Shown here: piece after piece, positions 21,399 through 33,344 of the stretch
Layout: each line of letters starts with the position of its first letter
How positions within the stretch are numbered: position 1 is the stretch's first letter
Origin: Gnetum montanum
Taxonomy: Eukaryota > Streptophyta > Gnetopsida > Gnetales > Gnetaceae
Direction of reading: 5' to 3'
NCBI GenBank assembly: GCA_015680685.1
Contig: MNCI01030836.1
Coordinates: 1 to 37,189 of the forward strand
Length of the DNA: 37,189 bases
Notes under the pieces: model-generated
Databases searched by the model: none
The model's input: only the letters and a program-made list of their open reading frames with translations
What the model was told of the DNA's origin: nothing
Position numbers and translations under genes: made by a program

Positions 21399-22186
21399 TG
21401 ATGAGTGGTGAGGTATGCCTACATTCAACCATACAAATACAAGCGTTTCACCCACAATCCGGTTGAACTACAAGGACTAAGTGCTTATGCGCCTTAATGG
21501 AACACTCAGGGTTAATCAATTGTTGTCTTCCCAAACTTGTATTGTCATGGTTGTATGGTTAAGTAAGCTTGAGGTATATGATTTTTATAGCTTTTATATT
21601 TTTATGTCTTCTGCTAGTAAAGGAAAGGGAGAGAGAACTAAGTGGCTAACTTACATTAATCATTCCTTAACTAAGTTCTAAATGTTCCTAACACCAGTAT
21701 CCATTCCCACTTGCCATACACATCCTGAACCAGTGTAACGCTGCTAGGATTACCAAACGCTAATCGTTACTGGGTTACCAAGCACTACACACATGGTTGA
21801 AGCGGTCATACTAAGTGTATTTAACTAAGGGGGTTGAAGGTTGAGAGAGATATTAATTAATTAGGAAATCATTAAATAATAATTAATTACTAATTAGCTT
21901 AATTTGTATGCTGCAAGGTTTATCACAAAGTTCATCTTTATTGTCATACACAAAATTGTGCTCAGGTACAAATTACTCAAATAAAGATCTATTCACTCTG
22001 TGACTCCTACTGTGGGCACACAAAAATAATTCTAACTCTGGAATAAAAAAACTACAAGAATCTAGCTAAGGGTCTAATTCTAACTATATGGAACTAAGGG
22101 CATGACCTCTTATTTATAGAAGATGAGGTATAATGTGATATCGCATGGTGGATGCGATATCACATACGCGATATCATGGCTCATCA
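21399..22186 (-). repeat. 5' LTR of E2 (subfamily A)
   Basis: TGATGA (21399) to TCATCA (22181-22186), 788 bp, followed by the CATCC duplication. The minus strand carries a TATA box (CTATAAATAAGAGG) at about 22110-22123. Three GATATC-type palindromes lie just upstream of it (about 22138-22175), the same layout as in the younger LTR at 36919. Confidence 0.82.
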
Positions 22187-22191
22187 CATCC
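22187..22191. repeat. Target site duplication of E2, right copy (CATCC)
   Basis: Matches 15303-15307. It rules out reading 22192-22223 as part of the E2 LTR. Confidence 0.75.
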
Positions 22192-22232
22192 TGTCGACGT
22201 AGCTGACCAAAGATACTTCATCATACCCCCAC
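22192..22232 (-). repeat. LTR stub and polypurine tract of the next element (E3)
   Basis: 22218-22223 is TCATCA and 22224-22232 is GTGGGGGTA on the minus strand, i.e. a PPT followed by an LTR start. Only about 32 bases of that LTR remain before the E2 insertion site. The rest is not recognisable beyond E2, where the helicase fragment lies. Confidence 0.55.
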
Positions 22233-22528
22233 AAATGAATGAAAACTCATCCTTGGGTTCTTTACAAAATAGGAAAGGTATAAAATTATTAACTAACACA
22301 AACATAACAAAACAAAACTAAGTGCCTGGGTGTACGAATTGACATTGATTACAAAATTGTGATGTTCATGACACAAAATTGAATACCAGAACATGCCTAA
22401 AAATATTGGACAAACATCCTCCAATAGAGTGAAGATTGTTGAAAAGATTAGATGGTCCTAAGCAATGGAGGTTCCTACTGTTCTAGAGGACCTTCTCTTA
22501 TTTTAGTTGTATGCAGTGGTTGAGGCAG
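22233..22528 (-). other. Short 3' untranslated segment between post-pol ORF and PPT
   Basis: No coding reading. The start (AAACTCATCCTTGGGTTCTTTACAAAAT) resembles the sequence beside other PPTs in this window. It marks the normal distance, about 300 bases, from the ORF stop to the PPT in the ORF-bearing subfamily. Confidence 0.5.
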
Positions 22529-25198
22529 CTATGGTTGTCCTATTGCAGCTGTCACTTTAGATGGAAGGGAAAAGGCATCCAATAATGCCTTTATCTTTTC
22601 CTCCTTGGTTCAGGGATCATTCATAGTCCACACAACATCACCAATGTAGGTTGGAATGGGGATATCCCATGGATAAGACATTACTAGAAACAACCCTTTC
22701 ACATTAATAAACCAGGCAGCAAATTTCTTTCGTTCAATATCAAATGCTCTGAGTGTGTTTTGTAGCTCCTAGTAGTCATTCATCCTTATGACCAGGTTCT
22801 CAGTAGTTGGTCTTTAATTCGTGAGCTTTTCCTTGAGAACATCGAGTTCTATAATTGCCACTACAAGCTTATGCTTGGTGTCCTTGTGGTGCTTGAACTC
22901 TGCCTCATACAATAAATATGATTTGGTTACTTATTTTTCAATTTGGAAAATAGTTTCCTAGCAATCAACATAGCCATAATTTCATATTGAAGATTGGCAA
23001 GATCCATGTATCTTGTCATCTCCTTAATATACAATTCCTTCATGCAGATCTCCACCTTTTTGTAGGCATCTATCCCATCAATGATAGGTGGCCAAATCCC
23101 TCTTCCTTACTAGAGTTGCTAGAGTGTCTCATTTACTTTTGCCTTTGCTAACTAGATGTGTTTTTTATTAACTTATTTCTATATACTAACATGATCTTTG
23201 TAGTGATTTTTGACTCTCTCAAATTTAAGAGCCTCTAATTTCTAGGTGACTACTTCAATTGTAGTCTTTTAGCAAAGAGAACGAACCTCCTCCATGGAGA
23301 GGTTCCTATTTTTTGCTACCAATCTCCTCAACTTAATGTTCACTTTGGCTAGCAACTCCTGTTGTTGATGGATGAAATCTACCATTTGCTATTTTTGTGC
23401 ATCAACTTTTCATAGGTGATTATTCTCTATTGTTAATTGTACATTCTCCTTATGGGTCTAATACAAGGACTCTTGAATTTTATGTTGAGTGGCCTTTTCC
23501 AAGGATTGATAGAAGATTGGTGTCTCCTTCACACCCTCAACCCCTTTCAATCTTACATGAAGTTGTTGAAGATCTTCATCCTTTATCAATGCCTAGTTGA
23601 GGAATGCAGGGTCAGTAATCTAGGCTCTTAGTTTGATAACCTCTGTAGCCAAGTGTTCATTTAGCTCTTAGGTTGTTTTAAGTTGCCCATCCAAAATAAT
23701 TTTCTTGCCCCTTGCTTCCAGCAACTCTAACTGGGATTCAGTTATGTTATTTGGAAGGTCAAAGATGTCTACAATCGATTGCTCGATTCCCACCAATCGA
23801 TCCAGTAATTGTTCATGTTATGATGTGCTTAACTTGCTAGTTACTATCCCTACGGGTGTCTGCACACCTTTAAGTGTAGAGACATTTGGTATAGATGTTG
23901 TAGGTGTGTTTAGAGATTTAAAAATTTTATCAGCAACCACCTCTACTAGTGTTTCCTACCTCTCATGCTACACATCATCAAAATTGTTGCCTCCTCATCC
24001 TCCTCCAAGTACACTAAAAAAGTAGCAACGTTCCTAGAGATTTTTGAGAATTGCTATTGTTGTGAGAGGGATACTGTCACCTCTTAGGCACTAGGATTTG
24101 ATCTTATAGGCAACTGCATTCTTTGGACTAAAAACATTGGTCCATCTCCCTTCATCTTGAGAAATGTTTGAGCCACTTCATTCAAGTGACTCATTAGTGA
24201 CTGGTACACAGATGGATTACCACCACTCATTCCTACTTGTTGCTCTTACTCACTCAAGATCCATTCTTGAAATTCATGTAATTGTTGAGAAGTTACAATG
24301 ATATTTGGCACTATTTGTTGAGTGGGTGGTGGAGGTAGTGGTTGCTACTCCTTTTCTTGGATGAATTTTGCAAGGAATTTGTCCTTCATCATCCCCATCC
24401 AATTAGTGGATGGAGCATGTTGGACATTGTGATTTGTATAACAGGTTATCCCTCCCCTCTAACATAGTTTTCGAATGAGGCATGGAAAGGGAAGTGTCTT
24501 CATTCCATGTTCGTTCTTCTTAAAGCACTTTTCTATCTTAAGATAGATTACCTATGGAAGGTTGACAAGGAGTCTACCACTTAAAGCGGCACACACATAG
24601 GTAAAGAAGGCAATGATCTTGCTTAGCCTCACCATTGTATTAAGGTGAAAGGTTGCAATCTTGTAGTAGATTCTCTTTGTCGGTGTGAGTGCACCATACT
24701 CCTTATGATTGACACCATAACACCATTGTATCCATTCTTTCATGATACTGGGATCCACTTGTATTGGAATCTCAATAAGATTTGTCCCAATTTTTGGCAA
24801 CCCAAGTGGCTTTAAAATGGCCTACATTTTTTAGGACACTAAAATATCCTTGATCTTGACCATTGATCTAGGCTTCTTGTTATTCTAAAATAAGAATGTC
24901 TCTTCCATGTACCACTCCCCATTGGAAGTGATGATGGGCCAAATGTGAGAGGTCTTTAATTCATCTTGTACTTCTTAAGGTGCTTGCTCCAAGAAAGAGC
25001 CATAATTGAACTCCTAGAGAACCATTTTTAGAACCTCCTTTGATTTGATCTACTTGAGACAAACTTCTATCAAGGTCACATCAAGGTTTGCTTATAGAGC
25101 TAGTGCCTCATCCTAGTGGGATTGCTTTGTCACTACTACTTATTTTGGAATCTAATGAATAGATTCCACTTCGGGCTCCTCCCTAAGAGCTCTCATAG
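22529..25198 (-). pseudogene. Post-pol ORF, copy 1 (putative plant transposon protein-like, coiled coil)
   Basis: Reads on the minus strand from MRALREEPEV (25198) to a stop after SKVTAAIGQP (22529), about 890 codons. The second copy at 30551-33218 has the same start context and stop. Residues about 130-290 hold EWIQWCYGVNHKEYG, RIYYKIATFHLN, FFTYVCAAL and LPFPCLIRKLC. This arrangement recalls the plant-specific domain called putative plant transposon protein (PF20167), inferred from memory of the family. The C-terminal half is rich in Glu/Lys/Leu/Gln and probably coiled coil (LVAKNRNLSMEEV, KVNIKLRRL). It sits where Athila elements carry an env-like gene, but I see no signal peptide or clear membrane segment. 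About two dozen stops, many C-to-T type. Confidence 0.62.
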
Positions 25199-25758
25199 AA
25201 TATATTGTTGCTTGTTGTTCTTGGGCCTATTCTTAGCCCCTTCCCATTCATGGTTGTTTCTCCCATGGCTGTGATGGTCCTCCTTCCTATGTGTGCTTCT
25301 CCTTTGATACCATTTGTGGTCATAGCACATCCAAGGATTAGTATATATAATGTGTAACTTATAATGTTTTGATACCTCTTATCATTAGTTAGTTACACTT
25401 AGGCTAAGGTTGGACCATGGTAGATTAGTTATTTTATTATTATTTTATTAATTTCTAAGTTCAAAGTGTTACCAAAGCTAGTTGGAAGGGTTTAAATTTT
25501 GTAATTTGATGTTTTCATGTTGGCTTCTTTGTTAAACCTTTGTGGGAGCTAGAAACATTTTAGAAATTTTTTCTATCAAAAACTTAAAAAATTTAGGTTT
25601 GTGGCCCCCATGACTAAGAGCTAACCATAGGTAGCTATAGGGTTGAGAAACTAAATGATTTGGAGAAGCAGTTAGGAAGATATGGCTTTTGGAAGGTTCT
25701 CAACTTTGAAAATTAAAAAATATTTTTTGGCATTTGAAAGGAAATGTGAAAAATTTGA

Positions 25759-25783
25759 TGTGTGTGTGTGTGTGTGTGTGTGT
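25759..25783. repeat. TG dinucleotide microsatellite
   Basis: Twelve TG units. At the homologous place in copy 2 (33779-33804) there is a TA run flanked by GTGT and ACAC. Confidence 0.9.
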
Positions 25784-27135
25784 ACTATTTTTATGTCATG
25801 TCAATAGGATCTCGTATATGGGGTCTTGTATACATAGGAATTGTTGATGAGTACTCATTTATGAAGGTTGTAAGCAAAATTTTTCAACTTGAATTTGTCA
25901 TAAAATACATGGATTTTTCTAATGAAAGAAGGGTCCATGGAGTTCCATAAAAGCCAAGAACTTGATGAAATCATTGAAGAGGATTGTGAAAAGTTCAAGC
26001 ATTGAAAAATTGGGTGGAGAATTTGTTCATTCAAGAAATTACCTTAAGGAGTGCACAGTTGGATGCATCAAATGGGTGCATGAAGCTTTGGATTGCGGGA
26101 ATGTCCAAGGATGAGGTACTTAACTAACCCAACCAAGAGATATGTAAGTGGGTCCTTCCCATAGTAGGCACATGCCATTTTTTCCATTGCATAACCTCAA
26201 CTTAAGAAGTCTATGGACCTCATATGTGATTAATGGTTATGAAAGTTAAGGACCAAAACCTGGAAGAATCTACCTAAGAATTAGGCACATCAAACCAAGA
26301 CATCGAATAGGGACATGAACATCGACAATGAGGTTAGTCATGAAAAGCATAGATGGATGAGAGAGAAAGTGGAATGGAGTTCTTAATTAAGGTCATGCAA
26401 AGTTCCCTATGAATTTCTATGGTTAAATGACCTAATAAAATCCATCATAGTCTAGACCAAAACCAACCATGTTCAATGACTTTGCATCGCAACTCTAAGA
26501 TCGGTCCATCTCCTTGAGATACAAGACTACTCCCATAGATCAATCACCATTCCTTATAGAGAAGAAAAGAGAAGTAGGAAGTGAGAAAGGACCTTAGTTA
26601 GAGGGGACTTTCAAGCATGGGTAACATGTCTTTCTAGTCCCATAACCAGAGCTTGTAGCCCGTTATTCTGTCTAAGGGGTGTGCTTTGAATTCCCATCAT
26701 CATTTCATTTTTTTCATCATCATTTTTTGCTATGTTTTTGTTTTATATTTTTTTTAGATGGGAACCACACCATGCAAAGACTTATTCAAGTTTCTATTAT
26801 TGGTCGATATGGAATTGTAAGAAATCCATGAAAACACTCATGCGTCTAAGTAAGTAGAAGGGTATAGAGAGTATTGAGTTCCCTTGAAGTCACACCATTT
26901 TCAAACCCTTGAATCCTTTTCAAGTTTGGAAACTACCAAGGTCATAAGTTTGTTAAAGGTTTACTTAATGGAAATGGATCTCATACGTCCAAAACAAGGA
27001 AAACCATAGAGTTTTTGGATGGGTGGATGTTGTGGATTCATTGCCTATTCCATAAAAAAAACCATGTCTTAGTTATTGGTACCAAAATTCAAAAATAGAA
27101 ACTAGACATTAGTAATCAAAAATAATAAGTACAAA

Positions 27136-27226
27136 NCAAAAACTCTATGGTTTTCCTTGTTTTGGACGTATGAGATCCATTTCCATTAAGTAAACCTTTA
27201 ACAAACTTATGACCTTGGTAGTTTCN
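27136..27226. other. N-bounded inverted duplication (likely gap-fill error)
   Basis: 27137-27225 (89 bases) is the reverse complement of 26929-27017, between Ns at 27136 and 27226. The sibling copy has ordinary sequence here (about 35144-35215), which predicts what was lost. Confidence 0.85.
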
Positions 27227-27425
27227 AAAAATCACACCCAAAACAAAGGAAATTATACAATAAAGTGTAAAATATTCAAGAAAAATCAAATGTATCAATG
27301 ATGGTATAAAGAAAAAATGATGTAAAATAGGAACAAGTATAAAACAAAAAGGTGTAACATAAACAAGGTATAAAAAAATAGAAAAACTAAGGAGCCACAT
27401 AAATGATTAGCATGGATGACCATCT

Positions 27426-27850
27426 CCCCCATGACTAAGTTGGAAGAAGGAGATCTAAAAGATTGAGGGAGTTTGTTCATCTAATGAGGTATTTGTTACA
27501 CTAGCTTACTTGGGCTCATGAAAAGGTTTTATTTGTTGAATGTTGACCAATTTTTTCTTGTTCGAGCTCTTAGGTTTGTAAATTAACATGGCCCCAAAAG
27601 GAAACATTTTATCAATTATATAAGGCCCCTTCCACAATGTTTGAAATTTTGGTCATTGTGGAACAAGTGTGGGGTTCTAGTAGAGGACCTTATCTCTAGG
27701 TTGAAATGTGACTTTCCTTATTCACAGGCCATGTTGTTGCTTGCTGAATGCCTTATGCACTTCACTCAAGAATAAGGCCACTAATTGATTTTAATCTAGC
27801 ATGTTAAGGTTGATCAATTATTCTCTTTGTGCTAGACTCAAGTCAAGATC
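27426..27850 (-). pseudogene. Integrase C-terminal domain (copy 1)
   Basis: The minus strand reads LVALFLSEVHKAF, RKVTFQPRDKVLY, LWKGPYIIDKMFPFGAMLIY and KKLVNIQQIKPFHE. This is the SH3-like C-terminal domain typical of Athila-type integrase (GPxxVxKxFPxGAVEI, KVNGQRLKPFHE). The catalytic core and zinc finger are absent: upstream, at about 27860, the sequence switches to a fragment of the post-pol ORF. A few stops. The tail (SNLVMGE) overlaps a CCCCCATGACTAA tract. Confidence 0.75.
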
Positions 27851-27869
27851 TAGGTCACAAGTTATTGAA

Positions 27870-28150
27870 AGTGTATCGAGCTTAGATTAAAAGTGCATCA
27901 AAAAGGTAGCAACATTACTAGATATTTCTTGGAATTATTGTTATTGAGAAAGAGATACCATTACCTCTCAAGTGTTAATATTTGATCTTGCAAGCACTTG
28001 CATTCTTTCAGTAGAAAACATTGACGTTGAACCCTCCATCTTACTAATTGATCGTGCCACCTTGTTAAGATGACTCAATGCTAGCATATAGATAGAGGAT
28101 TCACCACCACATGGTCCCACCTACTACTGCCACCTTGTCTCTTGGATTAG
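27870..28150 (-). pseudogene. Displaced fragment of the post-pol ORF (copy 1)
   Basis: HLNKVARSISKMEGS, ERMQVLARSN, EVMVSLSQ and SNVATF align with HLNEVAQTFLKMKGD, QRMQLPIRSN, EVTVSLSQQ and RNVATF in the ORF at about 24020-24220. It is fused directly to the integrase end, giving an order that cannot be ancestral. 28150-28224 resembles the non-coding segment near 25380-25450. Confidence 0.7.
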
Positions 28151-28224
28151 TTACACTTCACTAAGTTCTAATCATGGTGGATTAATCATTTTAATGTTAT
28201 TTTATTGTTATTTTTAATCATATG

Positions 28225-29086
28225 TGATCAGCGACGAGGTACCCCTATGCCCAACCATATGAGTCACTAAGTAGTTCACATGTGATTTGATTGAATTCCG
28301 TGCACTTATAGTTCTCCAATGCATTAGTTCTTCTAGGAAGTGAAATGGATGTTGAGAATGTTCATTGTCTTTCCACTTACACTTGTGAAGCTCAAGGGTA
28401 TGGTTTAAGTGCAATTGAGGTACATGATTTTATTAATTTTATGTTTTATAAGTTTAGTCACCTACAACAAGAATGAAACATAGAGTAGTTTAAGATCTAA
28501 TTCATTTACTACCTAGCTAGCTTAACACAAGTACCCATCCCACTTTCCTGGACACATCGTGAACACATATAGCATTGTTGGGCTACCAAATATTAAGCAT
28601 TTTTTGGTTACCAATTGCTACATGTATGCTTGAAGTAGTCATGCTTGTGTTCATTGACAATTGGAGATAAATTGCTCAATTTAAATGCATTAAAGTAAAG
28701 TGCATTAAAGAAAACATAAATCTATTTTTAATGTTGCAAGGATTTTCAAAAAGGTTCATTTTATTCTCGTCACACTACTGCACTCAGGTACATTAGTGTT
28801 CGAACAAAGATTTATACACACTCAGACTCCTACTACAAGCACTCAAAAATATTCTAACTTTGGAGAAAGAAAACTGTAAGAGATTCACTACTCTAATAAA
28901 AACTATGAAAAACTAATTGAAAACTATCTCCAAATCATGAGCCTAAGTGCTATGTTTATAGGCTAGTGTATATCCTTTGATATCAAATATCTAACATCAT
29001 GTCTTGGGCTCTAACATCAGATGCCCAATGTCAAGGCTTTGATATCAGGTATCCAATATCAGAGTTGTGAAAAATGTGATTCATCA
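28225..29086 (-). repeat. LTR, subfamily B (copy 1)
   Basis: TGATCA (28225) to TCATCA (29081-29086), 862 bp, with a PPT (CATGGGAGTA, 29087-29096) on the high side, so it acts as a 3' LTR for what follows. The low side has no PBS; it reads TAATCATATG, as beside the LTR at 36201. GATATC-like motifs lie at about 28978-29060 and a TATA-like CCTATAAACATAG near 28950. Confidence 0.75.
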
Positions 29087-30512
29087 TACTCCCATGACTA
29101 AATGAAAACACATCCTTGAATGAAGAAGAGGAGGAACAAGTTCCTTACAAAATATTGGCGATGTATGGGATTATTGACTAGCATACAAACTGACTTAGAT
29201 GGAATAGATAGACTCTAAGTGCCCAAGTGTATGGATTTAAAATCTTTACAAAATTGGGTGTTCATGATAAGAGAAGTGAATAACTTAGAGAAACTAACAT
29301 CTAACACCTCTTAGTAGCTGAAGAGAGAAAGAAAGTAATCCAATGATCATGAACGAGCCTCATCATGTGATACTATCGCATCATCCTTGGGGAAGATAGT
29401 CTCACTTCCAATCCATGCTTCCCACTACAACCATAACAAAATTGTGAATTAGTATGCATTGTGTAACACATAGTTGGTAAGTACCTTGTCTCATTAGTGG
29501 TTACACTTAGCTAGGTTGTGATTGTGGTAGATTGATTCCTTTAGTAATGTTAGCAAGAAAATTGACAAATAGGGTAAAATAAAGAAGTAGTCCATTAAAG
29601 TTGAAAAAGTTCTACACAAGGAAATATTTGAAGAGGGTGTAAGAATTCACAACAATAAAAAGGAAATGTCACTAAAAAATGTTGTGAAGATGTGCAAAAT
29701 TGGATTTCATTGATGGGATAAACAAAAGGATTTGATTGTAAGAGTGTTTAAGGATAAAGAACTTAACTAACCCAACCAAAAGATATGCAAGTGGGTCCTC
29801 CCCAAAGTAGAGACAGGCCTTTATTACGCTTGCATAACTTCAAGCTAAGGAGTCCATGGACCCTGTCGATGATTAATGGTTATGGAAAGATAAATGCAAA
29901 AACCTAGAAGAAATTACCTAAGAATTCTGACATATTAGACTAGGACATCAAACAAGAACATGAACCCGTAGTAAGGTGAGACATGGAAAGCATAGATGGA
30001 TGAGAGAGAGATAGTGGAATGGAGTTCTCGATTATGGTCACATGAAGTCCCTTATGGATTTTATGGTTAAATGACTTACTAGGATCCATCATTAGTCTAT
30101 ACCAAAATCAACCATGTTCAGTGACTTTACATTGCCATTCTAAGACCAATCCACCTCCCTAAGACACAAGAGTGCTTCCATAGAACAACAAAGAAGTAGG
30201 AAGGGAAGAAGGGAATTAGCTAGAGGGGACATTTTGGCATGGGTAACATTTATTTATGAAATGGAAACCACACCATGCAAATATGTGTGCATTTATTTTT
30301 TCTAATGGATGTGCTTTGAATTTCCATCGTTTTTCTTTTCTTTTCTTTTTCTTTTTAAGATGGGAACCACACCATGCAAAGAAATATTTAACTTTCTTTA
30401 TTGTTCAACATGGAACAATAAGAAATCCATGAAAACACACATGCATCCAAGTAAGAAAAAAGGCACAAATAATACCAAATCCCCTTGAAGTCACACCTTA
30501 CTTAGACCTTTG
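29087..30512 (-). other. PPT and partial non-coding 3' segment
   Basis: After the PPT the sequence resembles 15921-17370 and parts of 25330-26920, including AACCCAACCAAAAGATATG near 29770 and CCTTGAAGTCACACC near 30490. It stops abruptly near 30512, where the ORF end of copy B begins. The post-pol ORF expected for the ORF-bearing subfamily is missing here, so this piece comes from an E2-like, ORF-less relative. Confidence 0.55.
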
Positions 30513-30550
30513 ACTCCTCTTATTTCAGGTGCATGTAGTGCTTGAGGTAG

Positions 30551-33218
30551 CTATGGTTGTTCTACTGCAATTTCCACTTTTAATGGAAGGTTAAAGGCAT
30601 CCAATAATGCCTTTATCTTCTCCTCCTTGCTTTGGTAGTCATTAATAGTCCATGTGACATCACCAATGTGGGATGGAATGGGGATATCCCATGGACAGGG
30701 CATTACTGGAAACAACTCCTTCAAATTGACAAATCATGCAGTAAATTACTTTCATTTGATATCAAATGCTTTGAGTGTGTTCTATAGCTCATAGTAGTCA
30801 TTCATCCTCTTGGCCAGGTTCTCAGTAATTAGTCTTTGATTAGTGAACTTTTCCTTGAGAACCTCAAGTTCTACGTTTTCCACTACAAGCTTTTTCTTGG
30901 TGTGCTTATGGTGCTTGAACTTCACCTTGTACAACAAGTATGAGTTGGTCCCTTGTTTTTTCAATTTAGACTATAACTGCCTAGTAGTCAGCATATCCAT
31001 ATTTTCATATCGAAGATTGGCAAAATCCATGTATTCTGTAATCTCCTCAATCTGCAATGCCTTCATTTGGATCTCCACCTTCTTGTAGGCATCTATCCCA
31101 TCAACGATAGGCTGCCAAATCTCTCTTCCCTATTGGAGTTACTAGAGGGTCTTGTTTACTTTTTCCTTTACTAACTGGATGTGTTTTTTATTAACTTATT
31201 TTTGTAGACCAACATGATCTTTGTAGTGATTTTTAACTCTCTCAAAATTAAAAGCCTTGAATTTCCAAGTGACTACTTCGATTGTAGTCTTTTGGGGAAA
31301 AGAATGAACCTCTTCCATGGAGAGGTTCCTATTTTTCATTATCAATCTCCTCAGCTTAGTGTTCACTTTGGCTAGCTACTCCTATTGTTGATGGATGAAA
31401 TTTTTCATTTTCTATTTTTGCGCATCAACATTTTGTAGGCTATGATTCTTTACTATCAATTATACATTCTCCTTATGGGTCTAATCCAAGGACTTCTGAA
31501 TTTTATGTTGAGTGGCCTTTGCTAAGGATCCATAGAACACTAGTATTTCCATCATACCCTCAACCCCTTTTAATCTTGTGTGAAGCTATTCAAGAGATTC
31601 ATCCTTTATTAATGCTAGGTTGAGGAATGTAGGGTTAACAATATGGGCTCTTAGTTTGGTAACCTCTATGGACAAGCATTCATTTAGCTCTTAGGTTGTT
31701 TTGAGTTGCCCCTCCAAAATGATGTTCTTGCCCCTTGCTTCTAGTATCTCTAGCTAGGTTATAATTATGTTATCTGGAAGGTCAAAGACATGTGTAATCG
31801 ATTGCCTAATTCCCACTAGTCAATCCAGTAATTATTCATGTTGTGCTATGCTCAATTTTCTAGTTACTATCCCTATGGGTGTCTACACACCTTTAAGTGT
31901 AGAGACATCTAGTACAAATGCCTTAGGTGCATTTAGAGATTTGACAATTTTATCAACAACCACCTTTGTTGGTGTCTCCTACCCCTCATGCTACACATCA
32001 CTAAAATTGTTCCCTCCTCATCCTCCTACAAGTGCACTAAAAGATTAGTAGCATTCCCAAATATTTTTGGGAATTGCTACTATTGCGACAGGAATACCAT
32101 CACCTCTCAAGCATTAGGATTTGATCTTGCAGGTGACTGCATTCTTTGGGCTGAAAAAATTGGTCTACCTTCCTTCATCTGAGCAACTGTTTGAGCCACT
32201 TCATTCAATTGACTCATCACTGGCTGGTACACAAATGGATTGCCACCACTCATTCCTACTTGTTGCTCTTACTCACTCAAGAGCCATTCTTGAAATTCGT
32301 GTAATCATTGAGAAGTTACAATGATATCTGGCATTGTTTGTTGAGTGGGTGGTGGAGGTGGTGATTGTTTCTCCTCTTCTTGGATGACTTTTGCATGGAA
32401 ATTTTCTTTCATCATTTCCATCCAGTTACTGGATGGAGCATGTTGGACATCATCATTTGTATACCAGGTTATCCCTCCCCTCTAACATAGTTTTCTTATG
32501 AGGCATGGAAAGGGGAGTGCCTTCCTTCCACATTCATTCTCCTTAAAGCACTTTTCTATCTTAAGATATATTAGCTATGGAAGGTTGACAAGGAATCTAC
32601 CACTTAGAGCAGCACATGCATAGGCAAAGAAGGTAGTGATCTTGCTTGGCCTCACCATTGGATTGAGGTGAAAGGCTACAATCTTGTAGTAAATTCTCTC
32701 TATTAGTGTGAATGCACCATAATTCTTATGATCAACACCATAACACCACTGTATCCATTCTTTCTTGATGTTGGGGTCTACCTATATTGGAATCACAGCA
32801 AGATTTGTCCAAATTTTGGCAACCCAAGTGGCTTTCAAATGGCTTGCATCGAGTAGGACACTAAAATATCCTTGATATTGATTGTTGATCTAGGTTGCTT
32901 GTTATTCTAGAATAAGAATGTCTCTCCCATGTACCACTCACTATTGAAAGTGATGATGGGCCATATGTGAGAGGTTTTCAGTTGATCTTGTACTTCTTGA
33001 GGTGCTTACTTCAAGAAAGAGGCATAATTCAACTCTTGGAAAATCATTTTCAAAACCTCCTTTGATTTGATCTGCATGATACAAACTTTTATTAAGGTCA
33101 CCTCAAGGTTTGCTTGTGGAGTTGGTGCCTCATCCCAATGGAATTACTCTATCAATGCTACTTGTTTTGGAATTTGATGAACAGATTCCACTTCGGGCTC
33201 CTCCCTAAGAGGTCCCAT
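30551..33218 (-). pseudogene. Post-pol ORF, copy 2
   Basis: Minus strand from MGPLREEPEV (33218) to a stop at 30551, 2668 bases against 2670 in copy 1. It is somewhat better preserved near its N-terminus (HWDEAPTPQANLEVTLIKV, QIKSKEVLKM, VQDQLKTSHIWPIIT). The plant-transposon-protein-like region follows near 32780-32550. The C-terminal half again looks like coiled coil (30964-30782: VELEVLKEKFTNQRLITENL). About two dozen stops, several at sites different from copy 1. Conserved length, start and stop argue that an ancestral gene was real. Function unknown. Confidence 0.62.
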
Positions 33219-33344
33219 AGCATATGTTGTTGCTTATTGTTTTTGGGCTTATTCTTGGCCCCTTCCCATTCATGGTCATTTATCCCATGGCTGTGATGGT
33301 CCTCCTTACTATGTGTGCTTCTCCTCTAGTGCCATCTGTGATCA

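Larger units (their letters stand above)
15308..22186 (-). mobile_element. E2: complete non-autonomous Ty3/gypsy-type element lacking RT to integrase
   Basis: Order on the minus strand: 5' LTR 21399-22186, PBS 21380-21397, gag 21254-18606, protease about 18610-18250, a linker, then only the last residues of integrase near 17900-17965. A non-coding 3' part (15921-17830), PPT and 3' LTR 15308-15910 follow. CATCC flanks both ends. Compared with E1, about 3 kb of pol is missing between the post-protease linker and the integrase end. It could have moved only with enzymes from a relative. The two LTRs differ by scattered substitutions and two internal gaps, so the insertion is not recent. Confidence 0.82.
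25330..27420 (-). other. Long non-coding segment between integrase and post-pol ORF (copy 1)
   Basis: No coding reading. It carries a CCCCCATGACTAA tract (25605-25617), a TG microsatellite, the AACCCAACCAAGAGATATG block near 26125 and the tRNA-like remnant near 26655. T-rich runs precede GATGGGAACCACACCATGC (26758). It aligns throughout with 33345-35440. Confidence 0.6.
22529..30512 (-). repeat. About 8-kb rearranged unit, copy A
   Basis: Plus-strand order: post-pol ORF, non-coding segment, integrase C-terminus, ORF fragment, LTR, PPT and part of another non-coding segment. The order recurs from 30551 on at an offset of about 7970-8030 bases. Both copies share the same unusual junctions, so they descend from one rearranged ancestor. 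Confidence 0.68.

Noticed and set aside
21399-22223. A single LTR shared by E2 and the element to its right
   Set aside because: The CATCC duplication at 15303-15307 and 22187-22191 places the E2 LTR end at 22186; 22192-22223 is a stub of another LTR.
27116-27400. 94-codon minus-strand ORF
   Set aside because: Runs through two Ns and an inverted artefact; hydrophobic translation of AT-rich non-coding sequence.
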